Assembly (NCBI RefSeq): GCF_024713945.1
Contig: NC_134684.1
Coordinates: 226,001 to 290,000 of the forward strand
Length of the DNA stretch: 64,000 nucleotides
Source: Dermatophagoides farinae
Lineage: Eukaryota > Arthropoda > Arachnida > Sarcoptiformes > Pyroglyphidae
Direction of reading: 5' to 3'
The first letter of the stretch is position 1. Each line of letters starts with the position of its first letter. The translations under genes were made by a program, and so were the position numbers. Positions 1-13,890 of the stretch are shown in pieces. The notes beneath the pieces were generated by a model. That model ran no database searches. It was not told the origin of the DNA and was given only the letters and a program-made list of their open reading frames with translations.

Positions 1-125
1 ATTGACAACTGTTTATCCAAATCTTTTGTGATTAACTTGATTCAATTTGAATATATAAAATTGTTTCCAATCAAATTAATAAATTTAATAAATTAATTTC
101 ATCTTTGTATTTTGTTCATCGTAAT

Positions 126-377
126 ATGGCTAAAAAGAAGAGCAAAAGAAAGCCGATGGCAGCGAAAAAACCCATACAACCATTGGATACATTATTTAAT
201 TGTCCATTTTGTAATCATGAAAAATCTTGCGAAGTAAAATTGGATCGTCAACGTAACGTTGGTCGTATTAGCTGTCGAATTTGTTTCGAAGATTTTCAAT
301 CCAGTATCAATTATCTTTCTGAACCTATTGATGTCTATACTGAATGGATCGATGAATGTGAATCTGTCAATCAATAA
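126..377 (+). CDS. ELOF1: Transcription elongation factor 1 homolog (Elf1/ELOF1)
   Basis: Single-exon 83-residue protein, the usual size for ELOF1. ELOF1 is a small zinc-ribbon protein that binds elongating RNA polymerase II near the downstream DNA and helps passage through chromatin and transcription-coupled repair. The N-terminus is the expected basic tail (KKKSKRKP). The four zinc ligands are two CxxC pairs at Cys26/Cys29 and Cys50/Cys53. The conserved block YLSEPIDVY and the WIDECE end are present. An upstream TTG extends the frame, but the ATG at 126 gives the family N-terminus exactly. An AATAAA lies 30 bases after the stop. The gene converges with polybromo, whose stop is 272 bases away. 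Identification by family pattern is very secure. Confidence 0.97.
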   Translation: MAKKKSKRKPMAAKKPIQPLDTLFNCPFCNHEKSCEVKLDRQRNVGRISCRICFEDFQSSINYLSEPIDVYTEWIDECESVNQ

Positions 378-406
378 TCATTCGACATAATATTAAAATA
401 CTTGCT

Positions 407-412
407 AATAAA
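407..412 (+). promoter_or_regulatory. Poly(A) signal of ELOF1
   Basis: Canonical AATAAA 30 bases after the ELOF1 stop codon, in an AT-rich 3' flank followed by a T-rich stretch. Confidence 0.6.
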
Positions 413-649
413 TAACATTGTTCTTTTTTCCGCTATCATTTTTTTTTGATTTCAATGTCATTAATCAGAGAGATTCATTGATTTGTTTTTTTTTCAATAA
501 AAAAAAATAATTTTTTGGTTTAATTTCAAATCATTTTGATGTCATTTCAATCATCAATTTACGTTACATTACACAATGTTACACAAGTGTCAAAATGAAA
601 AAAATAGATTAAATATAATGTGTGAATATTAATTAATTAATTATAATGA

Positions 650-3600
650 CTAACAATTTTGAGCTAAATTTAATGCATCTTTGTGCATAAAATTTCGTAA
701 TGCCCATAAGGCGTTTTCAATTGTACCATGATTGGCAACAGGGCCATTTTCTAGCCAATTACTTAAAGCAGCATAATTCTGTTTCGCTGTTGAGTAGACA
801 TTTTCTGGTCTTTTTGCTTGTAATTGGCGATCCCATGCCGATATGAATCGGCGATCTGGCTTAAGATTTTCAATGTATCTATTTTTTTGATTAAGTTGAA
901 AAAAATTAGTCAATTGGACAAGTAAGCTTTACGGGTGTTTTTTACTCACTTCATATATGCTTGACTGTGGACCAAGCGATTAGTTCTTGGTGGTTGAACA
1001 AAAAGTGGTTCAGCTGGTTTTGCCTGTATTCCAATACCTAAGAAAAATAGAAACAATCAACAAGTCAGAAAAAATTGATTAATTAAATGGACAAAGTATA
1101 CATACTTGTCTTCTGTATTGGAGTCGGTACTGATTGGGCAGCGTTTTGAGAAGCTTGTAATTGAATCTGTTGTCCGCTAGCTTGAATCTGAATGGTCGAC
1201 TGAGGAACGGACTGGACTACGGTCGATTGATGGGGATGATGATGGAGAACACCTTGAATCGTTTGACCGGATTGCGTTGCAATCAATGGATGTTGAGCAA
1301 TGAATGTTTGTCCAGCTTGTCCAGTAGTCGTCACCAATTGTGCTGTACCATGTGGATGTGTGGTAACAATAGTTTGATTTCCTTGTTGTGTCATAATCGG
1401 AATCGTAGATGTGGCCACTTGATGCTGACTTAATGTAAATTGTGGTTGATGTTGAATATTGATCGTTTGGAATGATTGTCCTCCCTGAACAATTGTAGTT
1501 GTCGTGCCAGTTTTTGGAATAACGCCCAGTGGTCCGGTTTGCATAATAGAACCTTGACTATTTTGATTGATTATAGCTGCAGCCAATTTTGATGAAGGAA
1601 CGTAATTCTTTGAACGTTTTTCCGGATCAACATACTTGGGTATCTGTTTGTTGATATGCACCTCTTTGCAATGACGAATCAATCGTTGAACGCTTGGAAA
1701 AGGTCTGTAAAGATTCAATGAATTGAAAAAAGGAAGTTGAATTTATTTTTTGATGATACTTACGTAGCTCCTTTTTTGACTCGTCCACAACCATGAAACA
1801 TACATTGAAATTCGCCTGGTTCTTTGTCTTTTGTATCGGCATATGAAATCCAGACATGTCCATTCGGTTCAGCAGTCAAATGTTCAAAAAGATCTTGAGC
1901 ATCTTCAAACTGAAAATCACATTTGTTGGCCCAATGACATTCGAACACACAGTTCTCCATTGGTTGGCCAGGTTGTGGAGCCGGCGATGATGGACCCAAT
2001 GATTCTTGTAATGCTTTCTCAGCAGCTACCATTTCTTTTACTTCGGCATTTTGTTTAGCTGCTCGTTGTTCGTATTCGTTTTTCTGTTCAGGTGTCAACA
2101 ATTTCCATTGATTACCTATTATACGACTTATGTCACCAAATGAACATTCAGGATTTGCTTCGACAACCGATCGACGAACTTCGGAAGCAAAAATAATGTA
2201 ACCAGTAACTAAACGTTTAGTAGCCGGCTTCTTTTTACTATTAGTTCCACTGGATGCAATCGGAGTGGCTGTAGTGCTGGCAGAAATTACCGCTGTAGGT
2301 GTTACAATTGGTGTGGATACTGGTGTTCCGGTTAATATCTGGCCGTTGGTTGTCGCGATTGAACCACTTGGTGTAACATTCATTTGTATGCCAACTGTCA
2401 TCGGAGTTGTCGATACTGCCATTGCAGCAGCAGGGGAAGGAACTACTGGTGGTGGCATAATACTAGTAGATGGTGTGATGGCAATACCGGTCACTGTATC
2501 GTTAGTTGAATCATCATGGATAGATGATAAAAGCGAATCAGAAACAATCAATTGAGCTGGATCAATCGTAGAAGTCATGCTACCTTGCTGTTGAGAGTGT
2601 TGTTGTTGCTGAGCAATCAATTTTTGATAAAGTGGATGATTAGGATCTTCGATCACTTGTGGTAATTGATGATTAGCTTTCGTCAGAACTAGTGGCTTAC
2701 GGAATCGATAAATTTCGTCGGCTACGATGGACGGATTTTGGTAATGAATTTTCTTCAATCCACATTCCGGTAATGGTTCAAATTTTTTCTCATGTTCCAG
2801 ATAACGAATTTCACAAACATAAACATCCTTTTCCAGAAATTCTGTTGGTCGTTGCGTACAATAATCTGTAGTATCCAACACTGAACAACGTTCACAAATA
2901 GACAATAATGGATTCGTATCTTCAATTGAACTAAGAAACACTTCTTGTGGATAGAACGATCCGATAGTGGTGGGCGGCAATTCAGCCTGTTGAACATACC
3001 ATGGCCCATGAAAGTATGGATTACCATCTTGATCGACCCACATACGATCAATTCGACAAATTAAATTTCGTTCTTGATCGGTGCGAACATAACAACAATC
3101 ACCGACACGGAATGTACCAGCAGGAATTGTGAATTGTTCATAGAATTGAATTTGAACACCAGGTTCTACAGGACAATCAGCTGGCGATGGACAAAGTACA
3201 TTTGGTCGTGGAACATCCAGCACAGAACAATCGCTGCCTTCAGCCATCGAAGCCAACATATCATTGTCGGAAATTTCATCTCCAGTTTCAGCAATTCCGG
3301 ATTTTCCATCACAAACAGTAATATTGGGTCGATTTTTAGCAAAAACAGATGGTACACGAGTCATAGGTAATAAATTGGCTCGCATTATATATGGAGTATT
3401 CTGTAGACATGGCCAAATCTTTATCTTTTTGAATGATTTTCCTTTACTCGTATATCGTGATTCACAAACATAAACATCTTTATCATCGATATTTATGGGT
3501 TGACAACGGAAATAATCCTTGACAAACATGACACAACATTTACCCATCACTTGTGATAATGGTGTATTAGTGTAGTTGTCACTTTTGAAAACTTCTTTTT

Positions 3601-6600
3601 CTAAAAATCTTCTCGATGCCAAATGAAATGTCTCTGGTGGCCGATAGAACCAACAACCATGTATCAATGCTTGTCCAGTGTTATCTTTTTTGAAGCTTTC
3701 AATATAAACGATATGTGGATCAAGATTTTTATCATGAGGCTCAACGTAGACAAAATCGCCAACTTTAAGCATAAGATCCTGATGAAATACTGCTTCATCT
3801 TCGTTGATTGTTTGCATCGGGACACCAATGCCAATACCACCTAATGAAATAGAACTAGCATTAACTGGATCAATATCTTTATCAGTATCAATAGTCTGGC
3901 GATTAGATTCTTCTTCGGACAATTCTTTCGGAACTTTTTCCTGTCTCAATGTTTCAATATGAGCTTGCAAGGCATTTAAATTATAATTCAATGCTCTTGA
4001 TGACAATAGTTCACCATTACGGCAAAGTTCATTTCGCATTGCAATAAAATGACTTTGTAATTCAATCGAATCTTCAAATGCTTGTGAATCAGTGCGAGAA
4101 ACTTTACGCGATCTTTCAAATACTTCAAACATATCATGTTGGAAACGATCTAGACGACGATATCGACCCAGATTAAGATTACGTTTAATTATGTCGAAAT
4201 TCAATGTTTTACTATAATAGTAAATTAGTACATTAGTAATTATGAATAAAAGAAATTCATAAATAAATAAATAAATCAAAAACACTTACAATTCGATGGG
4301 ATTGGTTTCGGTCAATTCATTGATCGAATCAGAAAAGCAACGACCTTCTTCATCTTGATGTGTGTAAACCGATATGAACAAATTGGTCAATAAATCCTGG
4401 ACGATAATTTTTACATCTGGTATTCCATTGACTGTGTCGACATTTAAACCGATTTTCGTTTGTAATGCCACTTGTTGTAAGGTCAATGCATCTTTGAATA
4501 TCTGTGAATCAGGTTCATTATATTTACAAGCATTATCCAACATTAAAATTATATCGGACAGTAAATCTTCTACGGTTTCATATACACAATTCTTGATTCG
4601 TTGATTAATTTTTTCCAAACATATTGGTTTAGCAATCACTTCATAATAATCAGGAAAATCTGTTCGTGATGGAAGTTTCATAAATATGGCTGATAATTGT
4701 CGTCCTCTAGCATCGGTATAACCATGAACAGCATCAAATAATTGTTTCATTTTTAGTTGTATGGCCGATGACGGTCGAACGCGTTCTTTTTTCATTCGTT
4801 GTCCACTGGAATCTAATTGACTGATAGTTGCATTTGGTGGTGGTCCAAGTTCTAAAAGTTTTGAATCCATTATCTGTTCAAGACGATCAGCATCCTGATA
4901 AATAAGTGATCCATCTTCATTGTATCGACGGCAATTGGAGAACATCAAGCGGAAATCATTGACCAATGATGCTTCTGATTCATAGAGATTATTACGAATT
5001 TTGCTTTCAATTGTTTTCATATCAATGGGTCTTTCGATAACGTCATAATAATCAGGATACATTTTCCTGGATGGTTTTTCCATGAATGGATCGATTAACA
5101 GACGGCCATTGTCATCGGAATGCAAAACCGTTCGATATAAAGTGATCATTCGAGATTTTTGTTGTGAATTGATGGCTTTTTGGGAACGGCGAACATTTTT
5201 CAGCTCTTGTGACATTGCATTCACCATGGATCGTTTCGATGAACGAGAAGGTCTTTGACCAGCTTTACTTTTTTTCGTTGGCGATGGTATCATTGAATTT
5301 GAATCACCGTCATCATTATCATCATTTGCAGTATCGGCAACATCTTCATCTTCATCATCATCATCATAATCATCATCATCTTCACCACCTTCATCTTTAT
5401 ATACGGACATGATTTCACGAGCTTTCATTTGTAAAATTTTCTTCAATTTGGCTGCATCTTTATAGATTTTGGAATCAGGTCGATTATAATTCAAAGCATT
5501 GTCGAAAACCAATTTCAAATCATCAAGCAAATCGGAAATACGATCATATTGATTTGTTTTGATTCGATTTCTAATTTGTCCCAATGAAATTGGATGTTTA
5601 ATCTCTTTATAGTAATCAGGATAGATACGTCTCGATGGTAATCGAATGAATGGTTCTGAATGTGGTGTATCATAAACAGCATTATAAAGCATCCAATGTG
5701 GATTTGAATCCCTTGTACCATCATCTTGATCATGTTCTGAATCGGAAAAATTCAAATCATTTTCATCAAAATCATCATCACCAGCTGTTGAGGTTCCTTG
5801 ACCATCTTCATCATATTTTAATGCAGCCGCTATAGTGCTCCATTTATTCTGTTGGCCAAATGGATTCTGACGTTTAGCACGTATTCGTTCGGAAGATTTA
5901 GCAGCCGGTGTTGAACGCCTGGTTTCGATTTCCGATCTTTTTTGCTGAACGGTTCTTTTCAATGCATTGGCATCTTTATAAATTTGCGAACCAGGTGCAT
6001 TATACATTTTAGCATTACGTATCATTAATATTAAATCCTTTTCTAAATCATTCAACGAATTGTATTCATGATTTTGTATACGTGATGCAATCATCTTCAG
6101 ATCTATTGGTTCGGTTACAATATCATAATAATCCGGATAAGCCGTACGTGATGGTAATAATTCAAACATTGTTGACAATTGTCGACCATCATCACTAACA
6201 GCTGACATGATAGCACCAAATAATTCTTCGAATGGATCTTCATCGTCGGCTCCACCACCACCGCTAACACACATGACGCCCAATTGATCGACACCAATGA
6301 TTGACGATGTTTCGGCTTCGGATTTTTCATCTGCAGAATCGTTTTTAGATTCAGCTGCTACGGATGATGATTCATCCGAACTAGCAGCGCTGGATGAGCC
6401 AAAAATTTGATTTTTTAAATCCACATATACATCCCAAAGTTTAATGGCATCTGCATATTCCGTTGTATCAGGTTTGAAAAAAGCTTTCGTATTATTAATT
6501 AATAATTTGATATCCGATTCAAATTGTTCCAAATCATCATATTCATCCATACGAATCTTTTGCTGTATACGTAATAAATCGATCGGTGTGGATACTTTTT

Positions 6601-6858
6601 CATAATATTCAGCCAATGTTCGACGTTTCGGTGCACGCATAAATGTTTCACATAATTGTTTACCTTGTGATGTTTTATAATTACGAAGCGATTCAATCAA
6701 TTCTTGTAGCTGTTCTGACTGTTTAGAAATTTCAATCAATCAATAAACCATTGACATTATTGAATATGAGAACAGAAATCTAAACTTACCAAATCATATT
6801 TTCGACGTTTACCACCGTCGATACCATCATCATATCCTGATTTTTTACGTTTAGGCAT
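650..6858 (-). CDS. polybromo (PBRM1): Polybromo / BAF180, PBAF chromatin-remodelling subunit
   Basis: Six exons: 6858-6790, 6718-4290, 4211-1764, 1704-1106, 1037-950 and 878-650, with GT/AG borders and consistent phases (about 1,953 residues). Polybromo targets the PBAF form of SWI/SNF to acetylated nucleosomes. Domains in order: bromodomains at about 24-128, 184-280, 362-455, 543-642 and 675-776, then a degenerate sixth at about 793-880; BAH domains at about 980-1098 and 1200-1316; an HMG box at about 1493-1560; and a Cys/His finger region from about 1587. Bromodomains 2-5 keep the acetyl-lysine Asn after Tyr (YN). Bromodomain 1 has Lys there (FFKP), which I recall as also true of human PBRM1. 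The C-terminus (TNRLVHSQAYMKYIENL) matches the PBRM1 tail and fixes the last two splice sites. It is longer than human PBRM1 (about 1,690), partly because of an acidic linker near 467-495, a Ser/Thr/Pro-rich linker before the HMG box and a Gln/Thr-rich region after it. Confidence 0.95.
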
Positions 6859-7415
6859 CGTTTGTTAAACCTAGCGATAAACATTCAAAAAAATGTCAAT
6901 AATTTCAAAAAACGGCGGCAATATATCAGACACACAGACACACAAACAAACACACACAGAAAGGACTGGATCAAACACTTGGTTTTTCGTGTTTCACTTG
7001 GCTCTTTCACTTTTAATAAAAGCATACAAAGCATACCACCACCAGCACACTCATTCTTATAGCGCTCACCACAACCATGCATGGTTGGTAGTGTTTGTCT
7101 TTACAATATTCGGAACAATGGTAATCCACTCCTTTTTTTCGGTGCATCATTTCTACCCAGACGAACCTATGCTGTCAATATAGTGATGAGAAATTTTGCT
7201 TTTTTGAATTTTTTTTTAGAAAAAACATATTTATTTCCGTTATTATAAATGATCAAAGTTGGACAAGCATAATAATAATAAAAAGAAAAACAATTTATCA
7301 AAACATGATATTGTTATAGATAGGAAATTATAATCAATAATAAGTTTTTTCGTTCTTAAAATAAGTTTCTTGGTTGTCGTTTTATAATACAAAAAAATGC
7401 TAGATTACCGACAGA
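6859..7415. other. Intergenic: polybromo 5' flank and 3' flank of the next gene
   Basis: No coding exon seen. The stretch holds CA/TG-rich simple sequence near 6930-6960. On the minus strand an AATAAA (7235-7230) lies about 180 bases after the LDLa gene stop. The polybromo promoter must lie in this roughly 550-base interval, but no clear core element was recognised. Confidence 0.5.
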
Positions 7416-9595
7416 TTAAACCGATATTACTGAAATCGGCGGTAATTGTGGCTGTTGTGATGATGACGGTGGTGGACTACTACCACCACCAGTTGTAGAT
7501 CCTTCTACAGGTGCTGGTGATGATGCTGTTGCCATAAATGATTGATCACGTTTAGTAATCAAACACCAGATAAGAAAATTGATCAACGTAACCAGAATGA
7601 TAATGATCAGTAAAGCAAGTAGATAACGAACAACTTTAACAACATTAGATGTACGTTCTGAATCGAAACGGAAAAGATCACCAAGAAATCCACCACCCGT
7701 ATGAACTTCTACACCATGAAAACCATTCATTGGTTTTGGTTTTGTTGGTCCACCAACATGTGTTGTTTTGTGTCGATCACCATTACCAGGGAATGGAACA
7801 TCAATATATTCTGGTATCGTGTCACCATCATCGAATGATCCACCGATTTCATGTGTTCGATCAGTATCAAAATCAGAATCGATTGGGAATGTTGGTAATT
7901 GTGGCGATGTAGGTTGTTGTGGTTGTGAGGGTGATGTTGGAGGCCAATAATCTTCCTCACGTCCACCGCTGTCTCTTCCATCCGGTGGAATAAAACCGGG
8001 CGGTAATGATGAAGTAGGTATTCGTGACATACAATTCATATGTTCATCCGAATAATCACCACAATTATTATGATGATCACAGGCTAAATATTTAGCTATA
8101 CATCTTTCATTTGTACATTGATATTCGTGTTCACTTTCACATCTAAACATGAATTCTGGTTTAGCTATGAATAAATAAATGGAATAAATTAGATTCAAGA
8201 TTCAATAAAGTGAAATGATGAAACGAAAAAAAATGTCCAATTATTTACCATCACGAAATGGTGTTAGAATTAGATGAAAACTAAATGGTCCAACATGTAG
8301 TTGTTCAAAGACTAGTGTTAAGGCATTTTTTGTTGTCGATATGGTAAATGTACCGATTTCTGGTGGTTGTGAATTTTTCAAACCAATCGCTGGCGAGGAT
8401 GATGTGGATGTTCGCCGTGAAAAATGTAAAGTTTCCGTAAACCATTCTTTACCACCGGTAATTAGTCCTATTGTAAAAGAAACGTAAAAGTAAGAAACGT
8501 AGGAGACAGAGAGAAGTGAATCAATTCTTAACATACCGGTAGCAAGACCTTCAGCATAGATTCGATGGCCATAATCGACAGTAAAACTTAGTAGACAATA
8601 TGGAACAAATGGTGGTTGTGACTGATGCTTCTGCTGTTGGTGATTATTATTATTCAAATGATTTTCCATAGGATTTGGATATATTCCTGGACGATAAAAA
8701 CCCATTCGTTGCCGATGTGTTTCATTGAATTGGAAATCCAATATAGATGGCAGCCTAATTTTCAATGATTTTTCCAATCGTATAAGATGCCGACCAGGAT
8801 AATCGGACCATGTTGTTTCGGTACAATAATCAGCTAGATTATCTATAAAAAAAAATTTGGGCGCAAAAAAAGATTAAAAAAGAATTAAATAACACAGCAG
8901 GCGATTCACATCGACAATAGAGACACTTGCAGATATATCTTTGTGATGAAGCAGGTAATCCAACACCTTTCCACTTGAATGACCTTTGACATTTCATTTC
9001 AAAATTAGAAAAGTTTTCGTTCCTTTTCAACCACCACCGTATTATCTAAACTATTTAATGAACATATATAAAACTATATAGGTGAGTGTAGGTGGTAAAA
9101 TGATGGTGGCCTTTTTGCCTCGCCCGAATGACGGACAAAAAAAAATTTTCCAACAAACCAACCAACCAGTCAACTAACCAATCAACTATGTAGTAGGCTT
9201 GAATGGTCAATTCAAGTGGAAAAAGAAACAAAATTATAAGCATCAATTGTTTGATGCTTCAACAAAATTACCATCAAGATTTGATGATGATGAGACAAGA
9301 CAATATTTCTTGCGCACACACATACACTTATTATCAATGATGATATCTACAATTTTTCTATTTTCTTCTTTTTTGTTCAATGCACAGTCACACATAGACA
9401 CATGCATGTCTCATTTCACTTTATAAAAACTGACATCTCTGAACAAATCAGAGTAATCGTCTGGGTAAAATTGGTTAATAATTTTTTCCCTCTGAAAAAA
9501 GCTTTCAAATTTAATAATCTCAACTTTTTGTGAATCAATCAATTTTTTATGTGGCAGTGATGATGATGATTGATTCGTTTCTTTATGCAATGCCG

Positions 9596-9645
<50 letters not shown>

Positions 9646-10990
9646 TACCTTTATGTATTTTATATCTATATTTAGAGGAAGTGAAGAGAGAGAGAGAATG
9701 GAAAATGTATCGTTTCATTCAATGAATCTATTAATAATTTGATCGAGAAAAAAAATGGTTGCCCTTTCTCTCTTTTGAAATCATATCATATCTTTAAATT
9801 TAGATTTTGTAATCGATAAATCTTGATGTCTAATCTTCAATAATAATGAAAGATATTCATTAGGAATTTAACCAAATGACCTATGACCGATGTTAAATAA
9901 TGAGTGGTGGTGATGGTGGTGGCGGCCAAAACAAATTCGATGAAAAGCAATTCATGTTACAAACATAATATATTCACCATCACCACCTCCACCATCATCA
10001 CATACACACACAGACAGAGAGATAACATTTTTCCATATAAAACAAACAAAAGTTGTGTGTGTGTTTGAATTCAATCAAACAAAACTACTGGATATTTGAA
10101 ATATTTCTTTCTATATTTAGAGAAACCAAAAGAGATGAAGAGAGAGAAAGCAAAAAAAAAAATGTTTGTGTTTGTGTGTGTGAACCAATACCAACACTGA
10201 TATAGCCAAAACAAAACATTAGACTATTCTCCAAAATAGAAAGTAATCAATCACTACGAAAACGGAAGAGAACTTCTTCTTGTGTCATTATATAACACAA
10301 CATACAAATACATCATATTCATTCAATTCATTGTTTAAATTAATTTGTTGTGGAATCGTCACATTTCAAGTCATAAATTTTTTTTTACTTACATTCAATA
10401 TAATTTGGTTGCTGTGATTGTTGTTGATTAACAACAACAGGTTCAGCATGGACTAGTGTTATAGAAAACAAATTGGCTGATAAATATGATGAAAGATGAA
10501 ATGACGATGATGGCCATACGATGGTAATTATAAGGGATACTATCAATGAAATGACCATCCTCATTCTCATCATTAGTTGACCATCATTTAAGGGACGATC
10601 ATAGTAATGTTGTTGTTGTTGTTGTCTTGGTCGATTTTTCCACCATAATGATGATAACATTATTTTTCTTAGGCATAATAATAATGATGATGATGATGAT
10701 GATTGAATGGATAACAATAATAACGATGATATGACTACAATGAATGTCATGATTAAAATCGAACACAATATTGCCAATGTCCATAATCTTGGAATAACGA
10801 TGATGATGATGATGGCAAGAGCGACAATAGGAATGCTGAATATTGCTCGTATTGAATTCTGGATCAAAATTTCAAATTTTGAAACAAACAATTCAAATGA
10901 TAATGACTTAAGGTGTGGCAACTGTTTATTCTTGAAACCGGTAGCAGCAGTAGTGGTAATAATGGCAGTGACCTTAGTTTGATCGGTCAT
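7416..10990 (-). CDS. CUB-like / LDL-receptor class A single-pass membrane protein
   Basis: Four exons: 10990-10393, 8842-8537, 8467-8249 and 8164-7416. Every intron is phase 1, typical of modular extracellular genes; the product is up to 623 residues. The extracellular part has a divergent beta-rich CUB-like region (about 200-373, split over two exons). It is followed by one LDLa module at 383-419 with all six Cys and the calcium-binding SDE end. Next comes a Pro/Ser-rich stalk, one transmembrane helix at about 551-577 (RYLLALLIIIILVTLINFLI) and a cytoplasmic tail of about 45 residues ending ISVISV. The 5' exon is open from the ATG at 10990, but its first 140 residues contain hydrophobic low-complexity runs. 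An internal Met around residue 145 (MVISLIVSLIITIVW) would give an ordinary signal peptide and may be the true start. I do not recognise a named orthologue; the domain order suggests an adhesion or endocytic receptor. Confidence 0.75.
8843..10392 (-). other. First intron of the CUB/LDLa gene
   Basis: 1,550-bp intron (donor GTAAGT, acceptor TATAG) between the signal-sequence exon and the first ectodomain exon. It holds only simple sequence, including an (ATC)n run at 9596-9630 and GT/AG-rich patches. No additional exon with a recognisable domain was seen. Confidence 0.6.
9596..9630. repeat. (ATC)n microsatellite
   Basis: About 35 bases of uninterrupted ATC triplets, followed by an interrupted continuation, inside the first intron of the CUB/LDLa gene. 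Confidence 0.9.
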
Positions 10991-13890
10991 GATTGTTGTT
11001 GTTCTTATTGATCACATTGGTAGATGACACAGAGATAGTTTGACGAAAAATAAGTGGCCATCAACCAATGATCAATCGATGATTGATCAATTCACTAAAC
11101 CAAATCAAACGATAAACTTGTTTGATATGATGGTTTACATGGTGAGAAAAATGTTTTACTACCAAAAGGTTCGTTTCATTTCAATTCAATGATATCACAA
11201 AACTATAAGGGGTCATAGGCCGGAACAACAACAAGTTGAATTACAAGGGATATGAATAAAACGAATTAATGAATGATGATGGTTGACTGGTGGTGAAATG
11301 TCAACCAGTAATGCGACCAAAACAGAAGTTTATTCAGTTGTGTGTATGTGTGTGTATTGAATTTGAATTTGACGATTTTCGGTTTTTTCAATGTGATGAT
11401 GAGCGCCAATCCGAATCAAACCAAATGAGAGAACGTAGTAGAATTGGTTGATGATGCCATCCCATTTTATTTTATTTGTCATTCATTATCTGTATACGGA
11501 TTCGGATCGGTTCATTGTTATTATTAGAGGAAGAACAAATGAGATTCATTTAAAATTCAGAACATTTGCAAACTTCATCGAGATGCCACATTATATCTGT
11601 TATGATTTTGTTGTTGTTCATTTAGAGTATGGGCGCGTGTTGACATGTGAATGCCAAATACATTGGGCAACCAACCAACCAACGAACAAACTAACCAAGC
11701 AGTCAACATGTCGAACATTTTGATGATGTATAGCTTATATATGGATAAAGATGTGTGGCCTAATTATATTCCACGATTTTAGTTTGATAAATGATGAATG
11801 TTTTCGCTGTTGTCGTCGTCGTCGTTGTTGTTGTTGTTGTTGTTGCTGTTGTTGTTCGTGCCTAAATCAACAAAACAAAACCACAAAACAGACGAACATA
11901 GAACACCATCATCATCGTGATAATATATTGATGGAATAAACTTCCAGGGCGCCAATTGACTAGAATTTATCTATCCATGATTATAAATCTGGGTTTAGAT
12001 GACAATATACGGGAAAAAGTGACGATGATGTGAACACAGTAACCATTCAACGGTAAATGGATAGTATGTTTGTTGGTTGGTTGGTCGATTGGCGACCGAT
12101 CGACCATTCAACCAGCCAACAACCACAATCTATCCTCCAAGTCTTTTTCATTTTTTGTGCTCTCTCACCTCTCTTTTTTTTCTATCACTCCATGAAGTAT
12201 GTGTCTAAGTTTTATTCATTCTTCTCAACTATCTGGCGAAACGAATTTAGGAAAAAAAGATTCGCTTGGTTGCTATACTCAAGCAATGAAAAAAAGGCCA
12301 TATGATATATAAGTCTTGCTGTTGATGAAGATCTTTTTGTTCGATGCGCCTAGTTGAAGCCAGTGATGATCATCATGCTGAGTGGTGGTGGTGGTGGACT
12401 CTTTTCTTTTGGATAAATTTAAAAAAAGTGAACAATGTCCAAATTATACACTGAATCCCACCTAAAATAATAAGAACAGCTTAAACATGAATGACTACTA
12501 AGTGATGAAGAAATAAGAAACTTACATGGTTAGCAAACATATGCTTTGAATGTCGGTCATCAGGTATTTTGAAAAAGAGAAGCAAGAACAATGTACAACA
12601 ATTTTTTTTATAAAAAGGAAACGACATCTCAAAAAAACGGATTCGATTTTTTCTCTTGATTTTTTCCGCTTAAAAAACAATGTATTGTTATCATATACAG
12701 ATATATGGAATCGGATGCAACAGGTAGATAAACAATCGATTATGGCGCCCTCTATCAATTAAGGAATTGCAACTATTTTTGAAGCATTTTTTAATTATCC
12801 AAATTGTTTGATCGATTAATGGTTTCTTTTTGATGGTGGTGGTGCTGGTGGTGGTGATGGCTATTTTATATTGTCGACGTGATGATGATTGTTTTGTTTT
12901 TTGTTTTATTTGTTCAAATGTGAATCCACTTATTTTCTTTTCAGTTTTTCTATAGTTTGGCCAGTCAAATAATTATGCTTGCTATGCTTCGTTAAGCAAT
13001 TAGAATATATGAATGGTATGTGTGTGTGTGTGTCTGTTTGTGTGTTTACAATAAGAACCCCTTCCAAGTGTATGTTGTTGAACCTATTAAAGGGCAAAGA
13101 ACAAAGGTTAAGGTCATCATCGTCATCATTATATATAGAAGTAGATAAACTCGTTCAATTGAATAAATGGCTACTGGCATTACACACGCACAATTTTTCA
13201 TATAAAATGGATGAAATGAACTTGTCGTTATAGTGGATAATTATGATCATAACCGAAAGCATATATGTAATTAAAGATAGGCTTGAATTGGCATCTATAG
13301 TGATAATAACAATGCTGTTGATGTTGATGAATTGGGAATCACCTGTTAGAATGATGATGAAATGAGAAAAACAAATGAATTGAATTGGTGAAAAAGGCGA
13401 GGACAACAATAACGAAAACTTTGGATTTCCGACACATCACACAAAAAAAAGAATAGGAAACAGAATTCAAATTGAAATTTTTTTTTTATTATTGTTTTTC
13501 ATAGTCAAAAATTTTTATAAAAAAGCAAAAACAAAAGAAAAGAGAGTCCAATTACATATATATATAGATAGCGAGGATATGAATTTTCAAAAAAAAATGA
13601 AATTATAAAATAAAAGTGATTATTAATTAGATGAATTTTTTAGATGTAAAAAAAATTGATTGTAAATCTATATAGTTGAACAAACAAACATGTGAAATGG
13701 TCAATTTCGATGTATTGAGATTTACATACATTTTTTGTGTATTGCCGGTATCAGAAAATGGAGAAAACATTTCAATAAGGAACTTTTTTGTTGTTGTTGT
13801 TGTTTACTTGTTTGTTTCCATTTAGAAATGTCTTTTTGATTGTCTTGATTTGTTCATTGAAAAGATATTTATATTAATTATTATTATAAA
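10991..13890. other. Intergenic region, simple-sequence rich
   Basis: 2.9 kb between the 5' end of the CUB/LDLa gene and the 3' end of ZnT1. Short open frames on both strands are low-complexity and unlike proteins. Holds a (GTY)n run near 11806-11857, GGTGGT and CA/TG patches. An AATAAA on the minus strand at 13490-13485 could serve ZnT1, giving a 3' UTR of about 400 bases. No gene seen. Confidence 0.6.
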
